This document shows, piece by piece, positions 7,228 through 12,692 of a DNA stretch of 13,733 bases. The position numbers and the translations under genes are program-made. This stretch comes from Actinomycetota bacterium (GTDB lineage Bacteria > Actinomycetota > Actinomycetes > Nanopelagicales > Nanopelagicaceae), in the NCBI GenBank assembly GCA_947380835.1, contig CANCSL010000032.1:1-13733 (forward strand), in the 5' to 3' direction. The notes beneath the pieces were generated by a model. The model did not search any database and was not told where the DNA came from. It saw nothing but the letters and a program-made list of their open reading frames with translations. Each line of letters starts with the position of its first letter. The stretch's first letter is position 1.

Positions 7228-7233
7228 AATCTA
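7228..7233 (-). promoter_or_regulatory. Candidate leaderless -10 box of the MFS gene
   Basis: On the minus strand TAGATT fits TAnnnT and ends seven bases before the ATG at 7220. It lies in the 42-base gap after panB. No clear -35 box was seen. Confidence 0.45.
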
Positions 7234-7262
7234 GATGACAGATCCTTTTCGCGGAGAATGAA

Positions 7263-8081
7263 TTAATGAAAAGTTTGCTCCGAATCTGGAAATAGCCCGG
7301 CGGCAACATCGGCGCTCCACTCGTGAATTGCGCCGGTCATCTCTTCACGCAGGTTGCGATAAGCCTTGGCAAGTTTTGGCGCACCGGCAGTCATTCCCAT
7401 GAGGTCGGTCCAGACCAAGACCTGGGCATCGCACTGAGGACCGGCTCCGATTCCAATAATGGGGATCGCAAGTTCGGCGGTTATTTCTTGCGCAAGTTCG
7501 GCTGGTACTAATTCCAGAACGAGAGCAAAAACTCCGGCCGCAGCCAGCGCTCGGGCTTCAGCTTTAATGCGTTCTCCGTCGGCTCCGCGACCTTGGACTT
7601 TAAAGCCACCCAGAGCATGAACAGATTGTGGTGTTAGTCCGAGATGACCCATCACGGGAATTCCGGCGGCAATCAACGCCCTAACTTGAGGCAGGATTTT
7701 CGATCCACCTTCCAGCTTTACGGCCTGCACTTTGGATTCTTTAAAGAAACGAATTCCAGTGGCGAGCGCCGCCTCTGGGCCGGATTCATAGGAACCGAAA
7801 GGGAAATCAACGACAACGAGGGCGCGCTCTGATCCGCGAACAACTGCCCGGGCTAAAGGAATCATTTCATCGACCGTCACCGGGATGGTGTTTTCCTCAC
7901 CTAAAAAATTATTGCCGGCGCTATCGCCCACCAAGAGAACGGGTATCCCGGCTTTATCGAAAATATCGGCGGTCATCGACTCGTAGCTGGTGAGCATCAC
8001 CCACTTTTCGCCACGTTTTTTCCAGGCAGCCAGTTGAGAAATGCTCACTCGAGCGGCGACTGGTGAATTTTGATTGGACAT
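7263..8081 (-). CDS. panB: 3-methyl-2-oxobutanoate hydroxymethyltransferase
   Basis: PanB transfers a hydroxymethyl group from 5,10-methylenetetrahydrofolate to 2-oxoisovalerate to give ketopantoate, the first committed step to pantothenate and CoA, in the cytosol. At 272 residues it is a normal-length TIM-barrel enzyme. Visible family segments are LTSYESMTADIFDKAGI near the N-terminus, GDSAGN (52-57) with metal ligand Asp53, VVDFPFGSYE with Asp92, VKLEGG with Glu124, GHLGLTPQS (145-153) and the catalytic Glu190 in LELVP. The ATG at 8081 is preceded by AAAGG at suitable distance. The gene is divergent from nadE, with an 83-base shared promoter region, and may be cotranscribed with the MFS gene downstream. 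panC and panD are not in the window. Confidence 0.96.
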   Translation of the reverse strand: MSNQNSPVAARVSISQLAAWKKRGEKWVMLTSYESMTADIFDKAGIPVLLVGDSAGNNFLGEENTIPVTVDEMIPLARAVVRGSERALVVVDFPFGSYESGPEAALATGIRFFKESKVQAVKLEGGSKILPQVRALIAAGIPVMGHLGLTPQSVHALGGFKVQGRGADGERIKAEARALAAAGVFALVLELVPAELAQEITAELAIPIIGIGAGPQCDAQVLVWTDLMGMTAGAPKLAKAYRNLREEMTGAIHEWSADVAAGLFPDSEQTFH

Positions 8082-8140
8082 GGATCAACCTTTCTAGATC
8101 AAGGCCACATGACATGGTCCCCGTCGTTTGGTGTGTAAAA

Positions 8141-8146
8141 AGTCTA
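8141..8146 (-). promoter_or_regulatory. Candidate -10 box of panB
   Basis: TAGACT on the minus strand fits TAnnnT and would start transcription near 8134, giving a leader of about 50 bases with an AAAGG ribosome site. The same TAGACTTTT string occurs upstream of the lipoprotein gene. Confidence 0.4.
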
Positions 8147-8152
8147 TCGGGG

Positions 8153-8158
8153 TACGCT
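8153..8158 (+). promoter_or_regulatory. Candidate leaderless -10 box of nadE
   Basis: TACGCT fits TAnnnT and ends six bases before the ATG at 8165, supporting both a leaderless transcript and this choice of start codon. TTGGTG at 8128-8133 is a weak, over-spaced -35 candidate. Confidence 0.45.
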
Positions 8159-8164
8159 CGGGTC

Positions 8165-9895
8165 ATGGAAGGCGAGCCCCTGAGCGTTTCTGCCCCGCAG
8201 ACGGGGAAAAGTCAGTTGCGCCTGGCTATGGCGCAAATCAACCCCACTGTTGGTGATTTGAGCGGAAATGCTGACCTTATTCGCTCGCATGCGCGATTGG
8301 CTTTCGAAAGCGGCGCCCATCTTGCGCTCTTTCCCGAAATGATTTTGACCGGATATCCAGTTGAAGACTTGGCACTGAGATCGACCTTCAGGTCGGCAAG
8401 CAAGAGTGCTATTTCCTCACTTGCCAGCGATCTTATGAATGATGGGCTCGGAGATCTTGTCGCCATCGTTGGCTACCTAGATGAGAGTGCGGCTCGGAAA
8501 CCTCAAAATGCCGTTGCCGTGATTCACCAGGGCGAGATTAAGGGCAGATATATAAAGCGCCACCTTCCGAATTACGGAGTATTCGATGAATACCGAAACT
8601 TTACGGCTGGTGCTGGAACATTTATTTTTCGACTTCGCGGAATAGATATCGGATTAGCAATTTGTGAAGATATTTGGAAATCACAAGGACCGGTCTCCGA
8701 ACTTGCAGAGCGCCGCCCAGGGCTTGTTCTTGTTCCAAACGGAAGTCCATTCGAGCGGAACAAAGACGATGTTCGTCTGGCGCTAGTAAAACGCCGGGCT
8801 CGTGAAATCGGGGCTCCGCTTGCCTACGTCAATATGACTGGCGGACAAGACGATTTGGTCTTTGATGGCGACAGCATCGTGATCGATGGCACAGGCGAAC
8901 TTCTGGCGCGTGCTCCTCAATTTGATGATGGCTTAATGATTGTAGATATCGAAGCTAAAACTGGCACGAGCAATCCCGATCTGGTGATTTCTGAAAATTC
9001 TCTTGATCCTTATTCTTCGCTCACTGCCGGAATCGCGCCGCGATTGAGCGATGAAGGTGAAGTCTGGCAAGCCTTGGTCGTAGGTTTGCGCGATTACGTT
9101 CGCAAGAATGGTTTCCCCAGTGTGATCACGGGCATGTCAGGTGGCATCGATTCTTCGGTCGTCATGGCTATCGCCGCGGACGCGCTCGGCGCCGACCAGG
9201 TGTATGGAGTAGCCCTACCCAGTCGTTACTCGTCAGAACATTCGTTGGCAGATGCGGCTCTCTGCGCCCAGTCCATTGGCTTGCATTATCGGGTAATAAA
9301 TATCGAGCCCATGGTTGCCGCCTTTTTAAGTAATTTAGGATTGACTGGTTTGGCTGAAGAGAATGTGCAAGCTCGAGTACGCGGCACAACATTGATGGGG
9401 CTTTCCAATCAAGAGGGTCATCTGGTTTTAGCCAACGGCAATAAATCTGAACTAGCCGTTGGGTACTCCACTCTGTATGGAGATGCTGTCGGTGGTTATG
9501 CCCCCATCAAAGATCTCTTTAAAGTCGATGTCTGGGCCTTGGCTAGATGGCGCAACAACTTGGCCCTTCTTCGTGGCGAAGTGCCACCAATCCCGGTTAA
9601 TTCCATTGAAAAAGAGCCCAGCGCTGAACTGCGTCCTGGTCAAAAAGATTCTGACTCCCTTCCTGAGTATCACGAACTCGATGCGGTGCTGGAAATTTAT
9701 ATTGAAAACGATGGCGGCATAAGCGGAATTATTGAAGCCGGATTTTCTCCAGAATTGGCTCACCGAGTCGCTAATTTGGTCGATCGCGCAGAATACAAAC
9801 GTCGCCAATATCCACCCGGAACCAAGATTTCCAGGCGGGCATTCGGCAAGGATCGCAGAGTTCCGATCACATCGAGATGGCGCGAGAACAACTAA
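8165..9895 (+). CDS. nadE: Glutamine-dependent NAD+ synthetase
   Basis: This 576-residue two-domain enzyme makes NAD+ from nicotinic acid adenine dinucleotide, ATP and glutamine. The N-terminal nitrilase-type glutaminase domain (about 18-290) has the Glu-Lys-Cys triad: Glu58 in LFPEMILTGYP, Lys131 in GRYIKRHLPN and Cys167 in AICEDIW. The C-terminal N-type ATP pyrophosphatase domain (about 300-576) has the PP-loop SGGIDSS at 325-331 and the family segments NKSELAVGYSTLYGD and EKEPSAELRPGQKD. The start at 8165 was preferred over an in-frame ATG at 8063. The longer form adds 34 residues unlike the family, overlaps the panB start, and would place the -10 box inside the gene. The first 17 residues before QLRLAMAQINPTVGD are a poorly conserved extension. 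The gene is divergent from panB. Confidence 0.95.
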   Translation: MEGEPLSVSAPQTGKSQLRLAMAQINPTVGDLSGNADLIRSHARLAFESGAHLALFPEMILTGYPVEDLALRSTFRSASKSAISSLASDLMNDGLGDLVAIVGYLDESAARKPQNAVAVIHQGEIKGRYIKRHLPNYGVFDEYRNFTAGAGTFIFRLRGIDIGLAICEDIWKSQGPVSELAERRPGLVLVPNGSPFERNKDDVRLALVKRRAREIGAPLAYVNMTGGQDDLVFDGDSIVIDGTGELLARAPQFDDGLMIVDIEAKTGTSNPDLVISENSLDPYSSLTAGIAPRLSDEGEVWQALVVGLRDYVRKNGFPSVITGMSGGIDSSVVMAIAADALGADQVYGVALPSRYSSEHSLADAALCAQSIGLHYRVINIEPMVAAFLSNLGLTGLAEENVQARVRGTTLMGLSNQEGHLVLANGNKSELAVGYSTLYGDAVGGYAPIKDLFKVDVWALARWRNNLALLRGEVPPIPVNSIEKEPSAELRPGQKDSDSLPEYHELDAVLEIYIENDGGISGIIEAGFSPELAHRVANLVDRAEYKRRQYPPGTKISRRAFGKDRRVPITSRWRENN

Positions 9896-9901
9896 GTAAG
9901 C

Positions 9902-9941
9902 GGCGCGACTAGCGCCATGCATCTGCGAGAGGTTCTCGTTT
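9902..9941 (+). terminator. Possible weak terminator hairpins after nadE
   Basis: Two short hairpins follow the nadE stop: GGCGC / GCGCC (9902-9906, 9912-9916), with no T-run, and CGAGA / TCTCG (9926-9930, 9934-9938), followed by only TTT. Either could give weak termination before the metY promoter; the case is modest. Confidence 0.35.
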
Positions 9942-9970
9942 AGACAATCAATAAAGGGCTCTCTTATTAT
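9941..9970 (+). promoter_or_regulatory. Promoter of the SAM-IV riboswitch/metY transcript
   Basis: TAGACA (9941-9946) differs at one base from the TTGACA -35 consensus. TATTAT (9965-9970) is a good -10 box, 18 bases away. Initiation about seven bases on falls at 9976-9978, where the first paired strand of the riboswitch begins, so the RNA starts essentially at the aptamer. Confidence 0.7.
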
Positions 9971-9977
9971 TTCGCCA

Positions 9978-10095
9978 GGTCACGAGTTCCAGGTTTTAGC
10001 CCCGGCTTACTGGACGGCAACCCTCCACCGCGGTGGGGTGCTCCGGGTGAAGACCAGGTCAGTTGTACATCGCAACCGACAAGCGCTGGAAGGGT
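9978..10095 (+). promoter_or_regulatory. SAM-IV-type riboswitch controlling metY
   Basis: This RNA senses S-adenosylmethionine. P1 is GGTC (9978-9981) with GACC (10052-10055). P2 is CCAG (9989-9992) with CTGG (10010-10013). P3 is the self-complementary CCACCGCGGTGG (10025-10036) with flanking pairs. The P2 loop CCCGG (10001-10005) can pair with CCGGG (10043-10047) to form the core pseudoknot. The conserved strings GCCCCGGCTT, CGGCAACCCTCCA and GGGGTGCTCCGGGTGAAGACC match the SAM-IV aptamer known from mycobacteria and other actinobacteria. The 3' part (GTTG / CAAC hairpin, then AAGCGC...GGGTC) fits the extra 3' element of this class. The metY ribosome site GGAAGGG (10088-10094) lies inside this 3' element, so control is probably at translation initiation, with SAM lowering MetY synthesis. 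The mechanism is inferred; class membership is by remembered consensus. Confidence 0.9.
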
Positions 10096-10100
10096 CTTTC

Positions 10101-11423
10101 ATGTCTGAATTTTCGTTAGCTAACGCATCATTTGAAACTCGCCAAATTCATGCTGGTCAAGTGCCAGATCCCACAACAGGTGCACGCGCACTTCCTCTGT
10201 ATCAAACAACGGCTTACGCATTCCGCGACACTAAGCACGCAGCGGATCTTTTCTCGTTGGCAGAACTTGGCAATATTTATACCCGCATCATGAACCCAAC
10301 TCAGGATGCAGTTGAACAACGCATCGCTTCCCTTGAAGGCGGCGTGGCTGCACTACTTGTTGCTTCAGGATCTGCGGCAACTACTTATGCGATCATGAAC
10401 GTCGCCGAAGCGGGCGATCACATTGTTTCTTCGCCCAGTCTTTATGGCGGAACGTACAACTTGTTCCACTACACACTTCCAAAATTTGGAATTGAAGTTA
10501 CATTTGTTGACGACCCAAGCGATCCAGAGAGTTGGCGCAAAGCAGTTCGCCCCAACACAAAAGCTTTCTTTGGCGAGACCATCGCGAATCCCAAAAATGA
10601 TATTTTGGATATTGAGCTTGTTGCCGGTATCGCTCACGCCAATGGCGTTCCACTGATCGTTGACAACACGGTGGCCACTCCATTCCTGATTCGGCCTATC
10701 GAGCACGGTGCCGACGTTGTTATCCATTCGGCAACAAAATTTCTTTCTGGTCACGGAAATACCGTCGTTGGTGCGATCGTGGATTCTGGAAACTTTGATT
10801 ATGCCCAGCAAAAAGAGAAGTTCAAGAACTTCAATGAACCAGACCCTAGTTATCACGGATTGGTTTATGCCCAAGCTCTGGGTGTCGGTTCTGCCTTTGG
10901 CGCTAACCTCTCGTATATTTTCAAAATCCGTTTGACCTTGCTACGCGATACCGGAGCGGCAGTCAGCCCATTTAACGCTTGGCTTTTGGCTCAAGGATTA
11001 GAAACTTTGTCCCTGCGCATCGAGCGCCATGTCAGCAATGCTCAAGATTTGGCTAAGTGGTTGGAAGCCCAACCCCAGGTCGAGAGCGTCAACTACGCCT
11101 CATTGCCTTCATCGCCTTGGCACGCATTGGCTACTAAATACGCCCCTCGGGGTAGCGGTTCGGTCCTCTCGTTTGAAATCAAGGGCGGAATAGAAGCGGG
11201 CAAGAAGTTTGTAGAGGCTTTGGTTCTCCATTCCCATGTGGCCAATATCGGCGACGTGCGCTCCTTAGTCATCCATCCAGCTTCGACCACTCACTCTCAG
11301 TTAAGCGCAGAAGAGCAATTGACCGCTGGCGTAACGCCAGGGTTGATTCGCCTCTCCGTTGGCCTTGAGAACATTGCCGACATTAAGGCCGATATCAGCC
11401 AAGGATTTGCGGCCGCCAAGTAA
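10101..11423 (+). CDS. metY: O-acetylhomoserine sulfhydrylase (PLP-dependent)
   Basis: MetY joins O-acetylhomoserine and sulfide to give homocysteine and acetate, the direct sulfhydrylation route to methionine. The 440-residue product has the Cys/Met-metabolism PLP-enzyme layout: ETRQIHAGQVPDPTTGARALPLYQTTAY at the N-terminus, a GNIYTRIMNPT segment, a SGSAAT loop binding the cofactor phosphate, and PLP lysine Lys213 in HSATKFLSGHG. Its length and long insert regions fit MetY rather than the shorter cystathionine gamma-synthase or MetZ. The ATG at 10101 is preceded by GGAAGGG seven bases away. An upstream in-frame ATG at 10038 lies within the riboswitch core and was rejected. It is followed after 33 bases by metX, which supplies its substrate. 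Its regulation by the SAM-IV element is strongly indicated. Confidence 0.96.
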   Translation: MSEFSLANASFETRQIHAGQVPDPTTGARALPLYQTTAYAFRDTKHAADLFSLAELGNIYTRIMNPTQDAVEQRIASLEGGVAALLVASGSAATTYAIMNVAEAGDHIVSSPSLYGGTYNLFHYTLPKFGIEVTFVDDPSDPESWRKAVRPNTKAFFGETIANPKNDILDIELVAGIAHANGVPLIVDNTVATPFLIRPIEHGADVVIHSATKFLSGHGNTVVGAIVDSGNFDYAQQKEKFKNFNEPDPSYHGLVYAQALGVGSAFGANLSYIFKIRLTLLRDTGAAVSPFNAWLLAQGLETLSLRIERHVSNAQDLAKWLEAQPQVESVNYASLPSSPWHALATKYAPRGSGSVLSFEIKGGIEAGKKFVEALVLHSHVANIGDVRSLVIHPASTTHSQLSAEEQLTAGVTPGLIRLSVGLENIADIKADISQGFAAAK

Positions 11424-11442
11424 CGCCACCATCTAACTTCAA

Positions 11443-11448
11443 TACAAT
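11443..11448 (+). promoter_or_regulatory. Candidate leaderless -10 box of metX
   Basis: TACAAT (five of six bases of TATAAT) ends eight bases before the metX ATG at 11457, inside the 33-base metY-metX gap. There is no Shine-Dalgarno site. No good -35 box is present, so activity is uncertain. Confidence 0.5.
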
Positions 11449-11456
11449 AACTCGGT

Positions 11457-12566
11457 ATGGAGAGCGGATGTGAATACCTAGTTACCGGGGCATGGTTGGA
11501 AAGCTATGACCCTGGTGACCGGCTATTCCTAAAAATCGGAGATCTCGAACTCGAATCCGGCGAAAAGTTGCTGGATGTCGTGATGGCTTATCAAACGTGG
11601 GGCACGTTAAATGCCGCGGGGGATAATGCAATTTTGGTTAACCATGCCCTCACGGGTTGGTCGGATGTTCCTGGCTGGTGGCCATCCATGGTTGGCCCTG
11701 GCGGCCCACTAGATACCGATAAATATTTCATCATTTGCCCCAACGTTATTGGTGGTTGCCAAGGAAGCACTGGCCCATCAACTATCGCCCCTGACGGCAA
11801 ACGCTGGGGATCGCGATTTCCCACAGTGACGATTCGAGACATGGTTGAAGCTGAATTGGCTTTAACTAATGCTCTGGGGATTTCTCATTACATCTTGGCG
11901 CTCGGGCCATCTTTGGGCGGCATGCGCTCGCTCGAGTGGGCGATCCAGTATCCGGATCGAGTAAATGCCATCTGCACGATCGGCTCATCCGCCGTGGCAA
12001 CCGGCGATCAAATCGGAGCTGCTTCCATTCAGATTCGGGCGATCAAAGCCGATCCCAATTATCGTCAAGGTGATTACTACGAATCTGACCATGGCCCGCT
12101 TGTGGGGATGGGGATAGCCCGAAAGATTGCCCATCTGACATATCGCACCGAAACTGAAATGGATGTTCGATTTGGCAGAGAATTGCAGGGAGATGACACT
12201 GGCCGATATGCGGTGGAGTCCTATTTGGACCATCAAGCAGAGAAACTTGCCAAGCGTTTCGATGCCAATACCTATATCGCACTGACCGAAGCCATGAATT
12301 CTCATGATGTCGGAACCGGTCGCGGGGGAGTTGCCGCAGCGCTGGCTACCGTAAAAGTTCCGGTAATTGTTGTTGCCATAGACACCGACCGCCTCTTTCC
12401 GCCTCGCCTCCAGGAAGAAATTGTGGAATTGACGCCCACGGCGCTTCCGCTCAAGGTGCTGACATCCCCATTTGGCCATGATGGCTTCTTGATTGAGGTC
12501 GAAAATATGGGTGAAATTGTCCGAGAAGCGGTGGAAATCGGCTGGAATCAGAACGCTCAAGGCTGA
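11457..12566 (+). CDS. metX: Homoserine O-acetyltransferase (MetX, alpha/beta-hydrolase fold)
   Basis: MetX activates homoserine with an acyl group from acyl-CoA, giving the substrate of MetY. The 369-residue protein has the family segments NHALTGWSDV (oxyanion region, 62-71), GWWPSMVGPGGPLDTDKYF and NVIGGCQGSTGPS. The catalytic triad is Ser152, Asp311 (in DTDRLFPP) and His341 (in GHDGF). The nucleophile elbow reads GPSLGGM, whereas the family normally has GGSxGGM, so Gly151 is replaced by Pro. MetX proteins can use acetyl- or succinyl-CoA; acetyl is favoured here by the adjacent metY but is not proven. The ATG at 11457 is the only sensible start and has no ribosome site, only a -10-like TACAAT just upstream. 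The gene can be expressed by read-through from metY and possibly from its own promoter. Confidence 0.95.
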   Translation: MESGCEYLVTGAWLESYDPGDRLFLKIGDLELESGEKLLDVVMAYQTWGTLNAAGDNAILVNHALTGWSDVPGWWPSMVGPGGPLDTDKYFIICPNVIGGCQGSTGPSTIAPDGKRWGSRFPTVTIRDMVEAELALTNALGISHYILALGPSLGGMRSLEWAIQYPDRVNAICTIGSSAVATGDQIGAASIQIRAIKADPNYRQGDYYESDHGPLVGMGIARKIAHLTYRTETEMDVRFGRELQGDDTGRYAVESYLDHQAEKLAKRFDANTYIALTEAMNSHDVGTGRGGVAAALATVKVPVIVVAIDTDRLFPPRLQEEIVELTPTALPLKVLTSPFGHDGFLIEVENMGEIVREAVEIGWNQNAQG

Positions 12567-12574
12567 GATGAGAG

Positions 12575-12591
12575 TTTTGACGCCATCAAAA
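12575..12591. repeat. Perfect inverted repeat after metX
   Basis: TTTTGA (12575-12580) and TCAAAA (12586-12591) flank CGCCA. It lies nine bases past the metX stop and 12 bases before the first DnaA-box-like 9-mer. It could be an operator or a weak hairpin; it lacks a GC-rich stem and a T-run, so it is unlikely to be an intrinsic terminator. Confidence 0.5.
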
Positions 12592-12602
12592 TCGGCGGAA
12601 AA

Positions 12603-12625
12603 TGTGCATAACTGCCTGTGGACAA
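12603..12625 (-). promoter_or_regulatory. Pair of DnaA-box-like 9-mers upstream of the sigma factor gene
   Basis: TGTGCATAA (12603-12611) is the reverse complement of TTATGCACA, a perfect match to the TTATNCACA DnaA-box consensus. TGTGGACAA (12617-12625) is the reverse complement of TTGTCCACA, the form preferred in Streptomyces and Mycobacterium. Both have the same orientation, 14 bases apart centre to centre, and the second ends two bases before the -10 box. Binding is inferred. Confidence 0.6.
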
Positions 12626-12627
12626 AT

Positions 12628-12633
12628 TATAAT
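12628..12633 (+). promoter_or_regulatory. -10 box of the primary sigma factor gene (TATAAT)
   Basis: A perfect TATAAT lies 59 bases before the GTG start; initiation near 12640 gives a leader of about 53 bases with an AAAGGA ribosome site. The -35 position (about 12605-12610) is not TTGACA-like and is occupied by one of the DnaA-box-like 9-mers. Confidence 0.7.
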
Positions 12634-12692
12634 ATGGGTAAGCAAGTTTCCCTGGCGGTTTAAGTTAAGCCAGACAAACAAAAGGATGATCT

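Noticed and set aside
8063..8164. In-frame extension of nadE starting at an ATG at 8063
   Set aside because: The added 34 residues look unlike the family, overlap the divergent panB start, and would place the -10-like TACGCT inside the gene; the ATG at 8165 fits better.
10038..10100. In-frame extension of metY starting at an ATG at 10038
   Set aside because: This stretch forms the 3' half of the SAM-IV riboswitch, and the ATG at 10101 has a good ribosome site and matches the usual MetY N-terminus.
10365..10874. 169-codon minus-strand open frame inside metY
   Set aside because: It is antisense to a well-conserved enzyme and has no recognisable domain.
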